The notes: generated by a model not told the origin, from the sequence alone. A DNA stretch of 64,000 nt from Bacillus manliponensis (GCF_000712595.1 NZ_JOTN01000010.1:97601-161600); one strand, 5' to 3'. Shown: positions 36,694-45,019, counted from the stretch's first letter. Made by a program: numbers and translations.

Positions 36694-37017
36694 TTATGAA
36701 ATAGTAGGGATTGGTTCACGTACAATTTTTACGTCATAGAAGGAAATCTTGTTGTCGATGATGTACTCAGGTAATCCACCACGGTGTGAATGAGCATCTT
36801 TAAATGCATCGCTTTTTGTCCATCCTTGGAAGTCTTCTTTGGAATTCCAACGAGTGCTAATTGTTACTTCATCATGATCAACTGTGTTTTCCTTTAATAA
36901 TACTTCTAAACCTAAGAAGCCAGGCATCTGTTCAACTTTTCCAACTTTATTGAAACGCTCAATTAATTTATGTGCATCTCCCTTTGTAATCTTAGATGTG
37001 TTTGTTACAATTATCAT
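36694..37017 (-). CDS. isdG: Haem-degrading monooxygenase IsdG
   Basis: A 107-residue ABM-fold enzyme that opens the haem ring in the cytoplasm and frees iron. The expected catalytic residues are present: Asn6 (VTNTSK), Trp66 (FQGWTK) and His76 (KDAHSH), one position before those of S. aureus IsdG. GGGGGA precedes the ATG. It is convergent with the isd operon and has its own Fur box, so it responds to the same iron signal. Confidence 0.92.
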   Translation of the reverse strand: MIIVTNTSKITKGDAHKLIERFNKVGKVEQMPGFLGLEVLLKENTVDHDEVTISTRWNSKEDFQGWTKSDAFKDAHSHRGGLPEYIIDNKISFYDVKIVREPIPTIS

Positions 37018-37058
37018 TTTTGTATTCCCCCAATTTATTATTTACATCCACCATTTAA

Positions 37059-37079
37059 TGATAATGATTTTCATTATCA
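37059..37079. promoter_or_regulatory. Fur box upstream of isdG
   Basis: Two overlapping 7-1-7 boxes, TGATAATGATTTTCA and TGATTTTCATTATCA, offset by six bases, form the classical 19-bp Fur site just upstream of isdG. Confidence 0.88.
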
Positions 37080-37216
37080 TTGTCAATAGGGATAAGGGAA
37101 ATATATGTAATTTCATTATTGAAAAATATGTAACTACAAATATAGAAAAGAAAGAGCTTTTCTTTTTGATTTGGTATTGCTAGCCCTAATATGAACATAG
37201 TATGTGGTGTTGTCAT

Positions 37217-37300
37217 TTTATCCCGCATTAACAGCCCGTAAAAGCCCGATTGGTTCAACTAACACTCAGTGGGGCCCCACTGAGTGAAGTTTCACTTTAT
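37217..37300 (+). repeat. bcr1-like repeat with internal deletion
   Basis: 84 bp bounded by TTTAT. It keeps ACAGCCCGTAAAAGCCCGA, TTCAACTAAC, a perfect CTCAGTGGGG/CCCCACTGAG palindrome and GAAGTTTCACTTTAT, but lacks the 5' hairpin block. Confidence 0.75.
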
Positions 37301-37326
37301 TCGAAAATTGTAAGAAATGTAAAGTG

Positions 37327-37460
37327 ATAATAAAGTTATTTAATTCTGATTTAAAAATATAAGAGCCTCGCTACAAATCATATTGTAGTAAGGCTCTTTA
37401 AAGTTGTTTAATTTACAATAAAATCCTTTGAAAAATAATAAAGTTCTTTAATTCTTATTG
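37327..37460 (+). repeat. Left copies of a repeat bracketing the SMI1 gene
   Basis: ATAATAAAGTT(A/C)TTTAATTCT(G/T)ATT occurs at 37327-37352 and 37435-37460; a shorter copy TAAAGTTGTTTAA lies at 37399-37411. Between the first two is a hairpin (AGAGCC with GGCTCT, 37361-37396). Reverse-complement copies lie on the other side of the gene at 38369-38385 and 38423-38439. Confidence 0.6.
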
Positions 37461-37730
37461 AACTAACCGTGCAGGTTAGCTCTATAAAAAAATTTCAATT
37501 TATTACAAATAGTAGAGTGGAAATGTTCTGATTTTGATATTTACGGACATATTTCAAGAGGGGAAATATGCTAAAATTATCCTATCAATAATTACAATGG
37601 GATTATTTGCTTATATTTGCTTGAACAAAAAGATGAAATGAGGCTTTCGATAAAAGTGAATAATCTTATGTATGTTAGGTATATAGCCTAATAAATAAAT
37701 TTTATACTTTATTATTGGGAGGACGAAATA
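37461..37730. other. AT-rich leader of the SMI1 gene, no gene seen
   Basis: The stretch begins with a small hairpin (CTAACC with GGTTAG, 37464-37478). I see no coding frame, repeat or RNA signature in the rest. GGGAGG just before 37731 is the ribosome site of the next gene. Confidence 0.5.
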
Positions 37731-38312
37731 ATGGATTTGGTAAATAAATTTTTAAACGGCTTGAGAGCAGCATTATCAACAGATGAGCTCGAGGCACTAA
37801 ATAAAGCGTACGGTGCTACAAAAGAGGATATTGATACATTAAGGTCAGAATATCCAAATTGTCCAGAATCACTAATCTCTTTACTTGAAAATATTGATGG
37901 TACATATTGGCGGAAATATGGAGAAAACAAAATTGCGGTATGTATTTTAGGATCAGATGTTGAAGAGTATCCATATTATTTGCTTTCTACACAGCAGATA
38001 CTCGAAAGTTCAAAAGAAGAAGAAGACGTCTCCTATCTTTTAGAGTACCAAGATGACGAGGATGCTGTTGATTCTAAGATAAATCCAAAAGGACTTCTCC
38101 CTGGCACGTATATTCATTTTTCAGACTGTATGAACAATGGTGGAACATCAAGACTCTATATTGATTTTAACCCTTCTGATGAAGGTGTATGTGGGCAAAT
38201 AATTCGCTTTTTGCACGACCCTGATCAATATGAAGTGATTGCAAACAGCTTTGATGAGTATTTACAGGATCTTCTTGATGGTGATTTTAATTTTCTAGAC
38301 GAAGAAGAATAA
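37731..38312 (+). CDS. SMI1/KNR4-family protein, probable immunity protein
   Basis: 193 residues, acidic, no signal peptide. The pattern CPESLISLLENIDGTYW and the later IHFSDCMNNGGTSRLYIDFNP fits the SMI1/KNR4 (SUKH) fold. In bacteria such proteins are mostly immunity proteins against nuclease or other polymorphic toxins. No toxin gene lies next to it, so it may be an orphan immunity gene. It sits between inverted copies of a short repeat and next to a truncated gene, which suggests it arrived as a cassette. The toxin partner is unknown. Confidence 0.75.
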   Translation: MDLVNKFLNGLRAALSTDELEALNKAYGATKEDIDTLRSEYPNCPESLISLLENIDGTYWRKYGENKIAVCILGSDVEEYPYYLLSTQQILESSKEEEDVSYLLEYQDDEDAVDSKINPKGLLPGTYIHFSDCMNNGGTSRLYIDFNPSDEGVCGQIIRFLHDPDQYEVIANSFDEYLQDLLDGDFNFLDEEE

Positions 38313-38322
38313 TCTCAATAAT

Positions 38323-38439
38323 TTGTTTAAATCTTGTTCAACTAACGGGTGCTTTAGTTGAACAAGATTTAAACAACTTTATTATTGATTTTTGTCTACA
38401 AACACATTTAAAAGGTTAGAAATTAAACAACTTTATTAT
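38323..38439 (-). repeat. Right copies of the repeat bracketing the SMI1 gene
   Basis: A large palindrome (GTTTAAATCTTGTTCAACTA with its complement, 38323-38375) is followed by two direct copies of TTAAACAACTTTATTAT at 38369-38385 and 38423-38439. These are reverse complements of the left copies. The palindrome also serves as a likely terminator of the SMI1 gene. Confidence 0.65.
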
Positions 38440-38450
38440 CTCTTACCAAG

Positions 38451-38558
38451 AAAGGGACAAATGAACCACATCCAATGTCGCTTCATGAAGGGAGTATGGT
38501 GCATGAGGGGGAAAAGTGGATTGCAACGTTATGGTTTCGAGAAAAAAGACAATATTAG
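38451..38558 (+). pseudogene. C-terminal remnant of a prolyl-4-hydroxylase-like 2OG-Fe(II) oxygenase
   Basis: The frame reads KGTNEPHPMSLHEGSMV, then HEGEKWIATLWFREKRQY and a stop. This strongly resembles the end of Bacillus prolyl-4-hydroxylases, where LHxGxPVxxGEKWIATxW carries the second iron-binding His and the Lys that binds 2-oxoglutarate. The rest of the gene, including the first part of the iron site, is missing; the frame begins about twelve bases after the right-hand repeat copy. No start codon or ribosome site supports expression. Confidence 0.7.
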
Positions 38559-38569
38559 GGGAATGTAAT

Positions 38570-38601
38570 AAAAAACGAGGCTGATTATTTGCCTCGTTTT
38601 T
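38570..38601. terminator. Terminator between P4H remnant and ywbE
   Basis: AAAACGAGGC pairs with GCCTCGTTTT across a short loop. It can serve both directions and overlaps the 3' end of ywbE. Confidence 0.75.
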
Positions 38602-38797
38602 CATTTTGTACAATATACTGCACACGGCCAACTTGTCCATCTTGCAAACGAACTTTAATCCCATGCGGGTGAGAGGGTGAATTCGTTAAAATGTCTTTTA
38701 CAATGCCGCGTGTTAGTTTTCCAGTACGCTGATCTTTCTTTAAGACGATATCTACTTCAAGACCAGGTGAAATGTTAATGCGCTGTTGACCATTCAT
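38585..38797 (-). CDS. ywbE: YwbE-family protein
   Basis: A 70-residue protein (RINISPGLEVDIVLKKDQRTGKLTRGIVKDILTNS, then HPHGIKVRLQDGQVGRVQYI), matching the YwbE family, a short beta-barrel with KOW-like features. Its function is not established. The ATG directly follows the stop codon of the upstream small gene (TAAATG), so the two are coupled. Confidence 0.88.
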   Translation of the reverse strand: MNGQQRINISPGLEVDIVLKKDQRTGKLTRGIVKDILTNSPSHPHGIKVRLQDGQVGRVQYIVQNEKRGK

Positions 38798-38971
38798 TTA
38801 CACACCTGTACGACGGCGCTGATTATTTGCCTTTTTCGTTTGTTGGTTTTGTAACTTTTTTGTTGCTTGGCTTTGATTTTTTAAATTTTGATCGTCTGTG
38901 CCACCTTGTTTTTTCTTCGCAAGTTGTTCACGCATTAAATCCGCTAAGCTTACTTTTTTATTTTCTGACAT
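38798..38971 (-). CDS. Small Lys/Gln-rich basic protein, coupled to ywbE
   Basis: 57 residues, opening MSENKKVSLADLMREQLAKK and ending NNQRRRTGV. It is strongly basic and low in hydrophobic residues, like a nucleic-acid or ribosome-associated protein. Its stop codon touches the ywbE ATG, so both are translated from one message. AAGGAGACTT precedes the ATG. I do not recognise a family. The frame is too short to be listed by most gene finders, but the coupling and ribosome site support it. Confidence 0.7.
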   Translation of the reverse strand: MSENKKVSLADLMREQLAKKKQGGTDDQNLKNQSQATKKLQNQQTKKANNQRRRTGV

Positions 38972-39137
38972 TGTAAGTCTCCTTTATATCAATCAATGAT
39001 AAATCATTATAGTGAATTCCATCATATCACTGTTGCTGGAAGAAATGAAGTTGGATTGAATTTTCATATAATTCTTTTCACTCTTGTACCGTTCAGTTAC
39101 AATTGAATTGTTAATGTTTGTAAAAAGGGGTGGAAAC

Positions 39138-39830
39138 GTGTCACATCAAATTTTACTAGTAGAAGACGATATTGCGATTCAAGAAATGGTTGAAAAGTAT
39201 TTAGTGAAAGAAGGTTTCCATATCACAATCGCATCTGATGGAGAAGAAGGGGCTAGGGCGTTTTTTAAAGACTCATTTGATTTTGTTATTTTAGATATTA
39301 TGATGCCTAAAATTGATGGACTAGAAGTTGTAAAAATCATTAGGGAGAAAAGCGCTGTTCCCATTTTAATGATGTCTGCTAAAGATACAGATGTCGATAA
39401 GGCGATTAGTTTAGGGCTTGGGGCAGATGATTACATATGTAAGCCGTTTTCTATGATTGAATTAGTGGCTCGGGTAAAAGCAGGTATTCGAAGGTCTACT
39501 CAATACTCGGAGTCTAAACAGAAAGAAGAAATACTAGGAATTGATGGTTTACAAATAGATGTTGTGAACTTTACTGTGCAAAAAAGAGGAACGCATATTA
39601 AACTTACTTCAAAAGAGTTTGAGATTTTAAAACTGTTTGTGAAAAATAAAAATCGTGTGTTTACGAAAGCACAAATTTATAACCTAATTTGGCATGAGGA
39701 ATACTACGGTGATGATAATGTCATAAATGTTCATATGCGTAGGTTACGAGAGAAAATTGAAGATGATCCGTCTAATCCGAGATACATTAAAACATTATGG
39801 GGAATCGGCTATAAGATGGAAGTGATATAA
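39138..39830 (+). CDS. OmpR-family response regulator
   Basis: 230 residues. An N-terminal receiver domain with the phospho-accepting Asp53 (ILDIMMPKIDGLE) and Lys in DYICKPFS, then a C-terminal winged helix (KLTSKEFEILKLFVKNKNRVFTKAQIY and DDNVINVHMRRLREKIEDDP). GTG 39138 follows AAGGGGTGG at 39125-39133; the frame runs 18 residues further without support. The sensor kinase follows after 1 bp. A row of TAAGAA motifs before the ABC genes downstream is a plausible target. Confidence 0.93.
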   Translation: MSHQILLVEDDIAIQEMVEKYLVKEGFHITIASDGEEGARAFFKDSFDFVILDIMMPKIDGLEVVKIIREKSAVPILMMSAKDTDVDKAISLGLGADDYICKPFSMIELVARVKAGIRRSTQYSESKQKEEILGIDGLQIDVVNFTVQKRGTHIKLTSKEFEILKLFVKNKNRVFTKAQIYNLIWHEEYYGDDNVINVHMRRLREKIEDDPSNPRYIKTLWGIGYKMEVI

Positions 39831-39831
39831 A

Positions 39832-40767
39832 ATGGTATGGGTATTAATAAGCATTATTTTTCTATTGTTTTTTATTATTTATGTACAATATCGAATACAG
39901 AAAGAAAAAGTCGGGAATGTACGTTATACATATGAAAAGTTGCAAGAAATTGTGGAGAAGCAAAGTGGTGAAAAGTTGTTAGTTATAACAGATGATAAGG
40001 AATTAAGACAATTACTTGTTACCATTAACCGTTTATTAGATGCAAAACAAAAAACAAATGCAAATCATGTAAAAGTTGAGATTTCTATGAGAAAGATGCT
40101 TTCTAACATATCACACGACTTAAAAACACCACTGACTGTCATTCTTGGATATACAGAAATGTTAAATGAAGATAAAACGATTGATGAAGAAGAGCGGAAT
40201 CTATTGTTAGAAAAAGTACATGGGAAAACACTTGAAGTCATGGAGCTCATCCATAAATTTTTTGACTTAGCAAAATTGGAGTCTGGAGATAAAGAAATTG
40301 AGATGACAAAGGTGAATATGAATGAGGTGTGCCGAGAAAAGATTTTATCGTTTTATGATTTATTAACGACAAAAGGGTTTGAGGTTCATATTGATATATC
40401 AGAGAAAGATGTATATGCACTTGGAAATACAGAAGTCATCGGTCGCGTATTAAATAATTTAATATCAAATGCGATTACATACGGATATGAAGGTAAGGCG
40501 CTTGGTATTACAGTAAGAAGTGATGAAATATGTGTCTATGTCGATGTGTGGGATCGAGGAAAAGGAATTGATGAATCTCATATTGATAAAGTATTTGAGA
40601 GGATGTATACGCTAGAGGATTCAAGAAATCGTTCTTATCAAGGGAGTGGCCTTGGATTAACGATTACGAAAAGGCTTGTAGAAGCGTTAGGGGGAGAAAT
40701 TCATCTTTCTAGTATACCCTATGAGAAAACATTGTTTACAATCAGTTTGAAGAGACTAAATTTTTAG
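39832..40767 (+). CDS. Sensor histidine kinase
   Basis: 311 residues. A single N-terminal membrane segment (about 3-20) and almost no extracytoplasmic loop, so it is of the intramembrane-sensing type. The phospho-accepting His95 lies in NISHDLKTPLTVILGYTEML. The ATPase region has N (RVLNNLISNAITYG), G1 (DVWDRGKGI) and G2 (YQGSGLGLTITKRLV) boxes. Kinases of this form next to ABC transporters usually respond to cell-envelope antimicrobials. A terminator follows its stop. Confidence 0.92.
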   Translation: MVWVLISIIFLLFFIIYVQYRIQKEKVGNVRYTYEKLQEIVEKQSGEKLLVITDDKELRQLLVTINRLLDAKQKTNANHVKVEISMRKMLSNISHDLKTPLTVILGYTEMLNEDKTIDEEERNLLLEKVHGKTLEVMELIHKFFDLAKLESGDKEIEMTKVNMNEVCREKILSFYDLLTTKGFEVHIDISEKDVYALGNTEVIGRVLNNLISNAITYGYEGKALGITVRSDEICVYVDVWDRGKGIDESHIDKVFERMYTLEDSRNRSYQGSGLGLTITKRLVEALGGEIHLSSIPYEKTLFTISLKRLNF

Positions 40768-40799
40768 CTTGTAGAAAAAGAAGTTCTACAAGCTTTTTT
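40766..40799 (+). terminator. Terminator after histidine kinase
   Basis: AGCTTGTAGAA pairs with TTCTACAAGCT, followed by a T-run. Confidence 0.88.
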
Positions 40800-40804
40800 G
40801 AACT

Positions 40805-40832
40805 TAAGAATTTTGTAAGAAATGAGTAAGAA
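40805..40832 (+). promoter_or_regulatory. Candidate response-regulator operator
   Basis: TAAGAA occurs at 40805, 40816 and 40827, exactly 11 bases apart, all in the same orientation, as expected for tandem binding of an OmpR-type regulator. A TACAAT -10 element lies about 20 bp on, before the ABC genes. Confidence 0.5.
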
Positions 40833-40892
40833 AAAAGAGAATTTTATTTTTTACAATACAAATATAGCAGAGTAATGAAAGGGGGAAATGTT

Positions 40893-41816
40893 ATGACTTA
40901 CATTATAAAAACAAATCGATTAACGAAAGTGTTACAAGGAAAAGAAGTTGTTTCAGGAGTCAATATGCATGTTAAAAAGGGAGAAATATATGGCTTTTTA
41001 GGGCCAAATGGTGCAGGTAAAACTACTATTATGAAGATGCTTACAACATTAATGAAGCCGACGAGTGGAGATATTGAGGTTTTTGGTGAGAAGCTAACAA
41101 ATACATCTTATGAAGTGCTAAAGCGGATGGGGACAATTATTGAATATCCAGTTTTTTATGAGAAGTTAACAGCGGAAGAAAATCTATATTTACATTGTGA
41201 ATACATGGGATATTACGATAAGAAGGCGATAGATCAGGCGTTAGATCTTGTGAATTTACAGCATATTAATGATAAAAAAGTAAAAGACTTTTCATTAGGG
41301 ATGAAGCAGAGGCTTGGAATTGCAAGGGCGATTATAACAAAACCAGAATTGTTAATTTTAGATGAACCGATTAACGGATTAGATCCGATGGGAATTCGGG
41401 AGTTGCGTGAGTTATTTAAAATGCTTTGTAAGGAATACGGCATTACGTTACTCATTTCTAGTCACATTTTAGGTGAAATTGAACAAATGGCAGATACCAT
41501 TGGCGTTATTCAAAATGGAAAGCTCATAAAAGAAGTGTCCATGAAGAGTATTAATGGAAAACAAACAGAGTACATTGAAATTTCTGTTCCAGATGTGAAG
41601 CGAACAGCTTATATGTTAGAAAATAAATTACATATAACAAACTACAAAATTATGAGTGAAAATATGATTCGTGTGTATGAAATGAGCGTGACGCAACAAG
41701 AAATATCGAAAACGTTAATTATGAATGATGTGGAGATTGAGAGTATTAATAAGAAGCATAGCTCATTAGAAGAGTATTTTGTAAATGTAATGAATGGAGA
41801 GGGAATTCATGCTTAA
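40893..41816 (+). CDS. ABC transporter ATPase (BcrA-type)
   Basis: 307 residues. Walker A GPNGAGKT, signature FSLGMKQR, Walker B LLILDEPINGLDP, then a C-terminal extension typical of the BcrA/lantibiotic-immunity group. The start is ATG 40893 (MTYIIKTNRL) after AAAGGGGGAAA. It would power the two permeases encoded next. Related systems export or remove peptide antibiotics from the membrane. The substrate is not known. Confidence 0.92.
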   Translation: MTYIIKTNRLTKVLQGKEVVSGVNMHVKKGEIYGFLGPNGAGKTTIMKMLTTLMKPTSGDIEVFGEKLTNTSYEVLKRMGTIIEYPVFYEKLTAEENLYLHCEYMGYYDKKAIDQALDLVNLQHINDKKVKDFSLGMKQRLGIARAIITKPELLILDEPINGLDPMGIRELRELFKMLCKEYGITLLISSHILGEIEQMADTIGVIQNGKLIKEVSMKSINGKQTEYIEISVPDVKRTAYMLENKLHITNYKIMSENMIRVYEMSVTQQEISKTLIMNDVEIESINKKHSSLEEYFVNVMNGEGIHA

Positions 41817-42513
41817 ACTGATGAAACTAGAATGGAAAAAGCATCATTTATCTCGTTATTTGAAAGGAGTAGCAATTTGTATTATTTCAATTTTCACCGT
41901 TGTTGGTTTGATGGCATGGGGATCTCAAGGAGAAAGTGAGCGTATGTTTCCAGATTATGATGGGTTTATGTCATTAACAAATATTTTTATTCGAATTACA
42001 TTTATTATTTTCTCAGCTGTCATGTTATCACGCTTAGTTATTGATGAATACAAAAGTAAAACGATGCAATTACTATTTTCGTATCCATTATCAAGGAAAA
42101 CAGTCATGCAGGCGAAATTATCTATTGTTTTTGTATTCTGTTTTCTCAGTATAGTAATCGCTACTTTTATTATCGGTCTATTAACATTTTTCCTAAATCC
42201 AATGATAGGATTTTTTGAAGCACCAGTACGTATTCATGATGTAATTGCGACCATTCCATCTACATTTATAAATGCATTTATGATTGCTGGCATAAGTTTA
42301 ATTCCTCTATATTTTGGGATGAGAAAAAAATCAACGCCTACAACAATTACTTCAGCTGTTTTAATAGGTGTTTTCATTAATGCAACTGTATCTGACGGAG
42401 GGAGTACTGCTAGTTTATATGAGTTCATTGGCGTACCAATTGCATTTTGCTTATTTGGTCTTACAATTGCCTACCTTTCGTATCATAAAATCGACAAAAT
42501 TGACGTGGCTTAA
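41809..42513 (+). CDS. ABC-2 type permease, first
   Basis: 234 residues with about six membrane segments. It shows the pattern MKLEWKKH at the start and ISLIPLYFGMRKKSTPTTI near residue 165-185, shared with the second permease in this cluster. The start is ATG 41809 after GAGAGGG and overlaps the ATPase gene by 8 bp. It likely pairs with the second permease as the membrane part of a LanFEG/BcrB-like exporter. Confidence 0.85.
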   Translation: MLKLMKLEWKKHHLSRYLKGVAICIISIFTVVGLMAWGSQGESERMFPDYDGFMSLTNIFIRITFIIFSAVMLSRLVIDEYKSKTMQLLFSYPLSRKTVMQAKLSIVFVFCFLSIVIATFIIGLLTFFLNPMIGFFEAPVRIHDVIATIPSTFINAFMIAGISLIPLYFGMRKKSTPTTITSAVLIGVFINATVSDGGSTASLYEFIGVPIAFCLFGLTIAYLSYHKIDKIDVA

Positions 42514-42539
42514 ACTTAAAATGAAAAGAGGAATAAAAT

Positions 42540-43409
42540 TTGAAAAAAGTCGTATTCGCTTTGATTGGATTCATTGTAGTTGGAGGCCTAGCTTTTAGTC
42601 TCAATGAAGTAGGAGCAAAGAGTTTTGAAAAAGAAAATTCCTTTAAGGCAAGTAGTATTGAAGAATTAGAAATCCATAACGGATCTTGGGATATTGAGTT
42701 TAAAAATACTGAATCCAACAAAATAAAAATTGTAGTCGAGGGAAAACAAAAAAATAAGAAAAAAGATCCTGTGATAATTGAAAATGATGGGAAGAAAGTT
42801 GTAGTGAATCAGCAAGAAGAAGGTGGCAGCTTTATTGATAGGTTCACTTTTGGAAAGAAAGGTACTATTTATATTTCTATACCAAAGAGTGGAGTGGATA
42901 CTATTACATTAAATAATAGTTCTGGAGATATGAAGATGGATGATATAACAACAGAAAATATTGTAATATCAAACAATTTTGGCGCTGGAAAAATTGAAGG
43001 ACTGTCAGCAAATAAAGGTAAGTTTACATCAAAAGATGGGGAACTAAGTTTGAAAGATAGTTCGTTTAAGGAATTAATTGTAGCTTCCACTATAGGTGAT
43101 AACTATATTACAAATGTATCTAGCCCTAAGATGAAAATTATTTCAACTGACGGTGAAGTAGTAATTAAGGATATAAGAGAGGAAAAATCATTATTTGTAG
43201 AAACAAAGTCAGGGGATATCGCTGTATCTTATAAAAAGATTCCCACTTCACTAGCATTTACAGCTAACAGTGGTTCATCTGATATAACAGTTGATTTAGA
43301 CGGTTTAAAGAACAAAACAAATACTGAAAATTCGAAAGAAGGAAAGATTGGAAACGGATCAAATGAATTGAAGATCTTAAGTGAAAAAGGGACTATAAAT
43401 ATAAATTAA
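42540..43409 (+). CDS. DUF4097-family protein with beta-helix-like repeats
   Basis: 289 residues. An N-terminal signal or membrane anchor (about 1-20) is followed by a repeating beta pattern (IEELEIHNGSWDIEFKNTE, IYISIPKSGVDTITLNNSSGDMKMD, SLFVETKSGDIAVSYKKIP), characteristic of DUF4097 proteins with a beta-solenoid. The start is TTG 42540 after AAGAGGAA. It sits between the two permease genes, so it may be an extracytoplasmic partner of this exporter. Its molecular role is unknown. Confidence 0.78.
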   Translation: MKKVVFALIGFIVVGGLAFSLNEVGAKSFEKENSFKASSIEELEIHNGSWDIEFKNTESNKIKIVVEGKQKNKKKDPVIIENDGKKVVVNQQEEGGSFIDRFTFGKKGTIYISIPKSGVDTITLNNSSGDMKMDDITTENIVISNNFGAGKIEGLSANKGKFTSKDGELSLKDSSFKELIVASTIGDNYITNVSSPKMKIISTDGEVVIKDIREEKSLFVETKSGDIAVSYKKIPTSLAFTANSGSSDITVDLDGLKNKTNTENSKEGKIGNGSNELKILSEKGTININ

Positions 43410-43519
43410 TTGTTATAGAAATGAGCTTCAAACTCCTACTTTCTCCTACGTGAATGGACCATAAAATCAAGATTGTTAATGTGGGAGAAAGTAGATGAAT
43501 TCGGAGAGGGGGAAATGTT

Positions 43520-44212
43520 ATGCTGCAACTTATAAAGTTAGAAATGAAAAAATATAACTTTGGTTGGTATGTAAAAGGAGCAATTATTGCTAATATGTTA
43601 ATGCCTGCTATGATATGTTTCATGTTCTATATAGCGCAAATCGAAGGAGACTTATTCGTTACAAGTTATGAGCAGGCTTTTGAGTTAATTAGTGCAATGG
43701 TAAGAATGGTATTTATTATTTTTGCCGCAGTATTACTTGCTAAACTTGTCATTGAAGAATATAAAAATCGAACAATCTTAATTTTATTCTCGTATCCAAT
43801 TAGCCGAAAAAAAATCATTGCTAGTAAGTTACTCATCATAGGGTTACTAACATTTGTTACGATTTTATTATCGAATATTTTTGTAGCAGGAGCAGTCTTT
43901 ATTATTAATCATCAATTTGAGATTATTTCTATTTCTGTAACGACAAGTGAGTTTATAAAAGAAGTGATAAAAATGATTCCCCTTGCAATTGCAGCTGCAG
44001 GAGCGAGCTTAATTCCCTTATATTTTGGAATGCGAAAATATTCCATACCAGCAACAATTATTTCATCTTTTCTTGTTGTAACAATTGCTTGTAGTAATAA
44101 TCCGGAATTTTCAACATCTGCTTTCCTTCCACTTCAGTTAGGGCTTGCTGTTGTGGGTGTTATGATTGCATATTATGGGATTCGAAATGTTGAGAAAGAT
44201 GATGTGGCATAG
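43520..44212 (+). CDS. ABC-2 type permease, second
   Basis: 230 residues with about six membrane segments, paralogous to the first permease (ASLIPLYFGMRKYSIPATI, KLVIEEYKNRTILILFSYPISRKK). GGAGAGGGGG precedes the ATG. The 110-bp gap after the DUF4097 gene contains an inverted repeat (TTCTCC and GGAGAA around 43440-43488), which may reduce read-through. It completes the exporter. Confidence 0.85.
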   Translation: MLQLIKLEMKKYNFGWYVKGAIIANMLMPAMICFMFYIAQIEGDLFVTSYEQAFELISAMVRMVFIIFAAVLLAKLVIEEYKNRTILILFSYPISRKKIIASKLLIIGLLTFVTILLSNIFVAGAVFIINHQFEIISISVTTSEFIKEVIKMIPLAIAAAGASLIPLYFGMRKYSIPATIISSFLVVTIACSNNPEFSTSAFLPLQLGLAVVGVMIAYYGIRNVEKDDVA

Positions 44213-44218
44213 ATAAAG

Positions 44219-44246
44219 AAGAGCTGATTTGTATCAGCTCTTTTTT
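44219..44246 (+). terminator. Terminator after second permease
   Basis: GAGCTGAT pairs with ATCAGCTC, followed by a T-run that leads straight into a bcr1-like repeat. Confidence 0.85.
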
Positions 44247-44336
44247 AGCCCGCTATTTGCGGGCTGTAACACTCCCACCTCAAAACTTTTAGGTGGGAGA
44301 TGAAGAATACCCCCACTGAGTGAAGTTTCACTTTAT
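44244..44336 (+). repeat. bcr1-like repeat, shortened copy
   Basis: It opens with CCCGC-TATTT-GCGGGCTGTAA, then a CTCCCACCT/AGGTGGGAG hairpin, ACCCCCACTGAGTGAAGTTTCACTTTAT. The middle block is missing. It begins in the T-run of a terminator and ends at the stop codon of dinB. Confidence 0.75.
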
Positions 44337-44831
44337 CTATGCATTCGTTTTAGCAGCTTCCCAATCTTCCTTTGTCGGCCCATAAATACTAGGAACCTTT
44401 AGTCCAGCTTGGCGCATAAGCACTGACATTTGTCCACGATGGTGATTTTGATGATTAGCAACTGTTGCTAAGAAAACAGCGTTTGGCATTGGATGACCAA
44501 AGAAGTCATTGATTGTTTTTAAATCTTCATCTCGCCACTGCGTTTTTACAGCTTTTATAAAGGAATCATTCATCTTTCTGTAGTTATCTGCAATAAATTG
44601 TGCAGATGTTGGAGTAGAATCTGCTTTTGGCTGTTCTTCGATTTGTAAACCTGTGTTTTTCATAATAAGTGGAATTGTTATAACGATATGCCACGCAATT
44701 TCGCCTAATGTCCAGTGATCTTCTGTCACAGCTTGTGATAACGAATCATCCGTTAGTGCATCTAATACCTTTTGCGTTGTGTCCCCTTCGTATTTCCATG
44801 ATTTTAGAAAGCCCTCAATTGATTGATACAT
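44337..44831 (-). CDS. DinB-family protein
   Basis: A 164-residue four-helix DinB/YfiT-fold protein. The metal-binding His pattern is visible: HWTLGEIAWHIV and a later ANHQNHHRGQMSVLMRQAG. Such proteins are metal-dependent hydrolases or thiol transferases, some of them bacillithiol-dependent. The start is ATG 44831 after AGGAGGG; the frame runs six residues further. The substrate is unknown. It is a single gene whose stop codon abuts a repeat. Confidence 0.85.
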   Translation of the reverse strand: MYQSIEGFLKSWKYEGDTTQKVLDALTDDSLSQAVTEDHWTLGEIAWHIVITIPLIMKNTGLQIEEQPKADSTPTSAQFIADNYRKMNDSFIKAVKTQWRDEDLKTINDFFGHPMPNAVFLATVANHQNHHRGQMSVLMRQAGLKVPSIYGPTKEDWEAAKTNA

Positions 44832-44954
44832 TGTATCCCTCCTAATCATTCACTCACGTTGTAATTCGTGGAAGAGTACATTTTTCCTGCAACTATCTTT
44901 TTAGATTCAAAAATTAATAAGAAAATCTAGAGTTGCTTTAGGGGACAAGCTGAG

Positions 44955-44982
44955 ACAACTCTATTTGGACATGCATATCGTG
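44955..44982 (+). promoter_or_regulatory. Candidate SigK promoter of the Lys/Tyr-rich gene
   Basis: AC (44955-44956), a 17-base spacer and CATATCGTG (44974-44982) match the SigK pattern at all but one conserved position (TG in place of TA). It lies about 37 bp before the start codon. Confidence 0.35.
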
Positions 44983-45019
44983 TAGTGCAAGGCAAACAAA
45001 TGAAAGGGAGCTGAAAGAA

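Noticed and set aside
36884-37183. 99-codon plus-strand frame opposite isdG
   Set aside because: It is antisense to isdG, crosses its Fur box and has no ribosome site.
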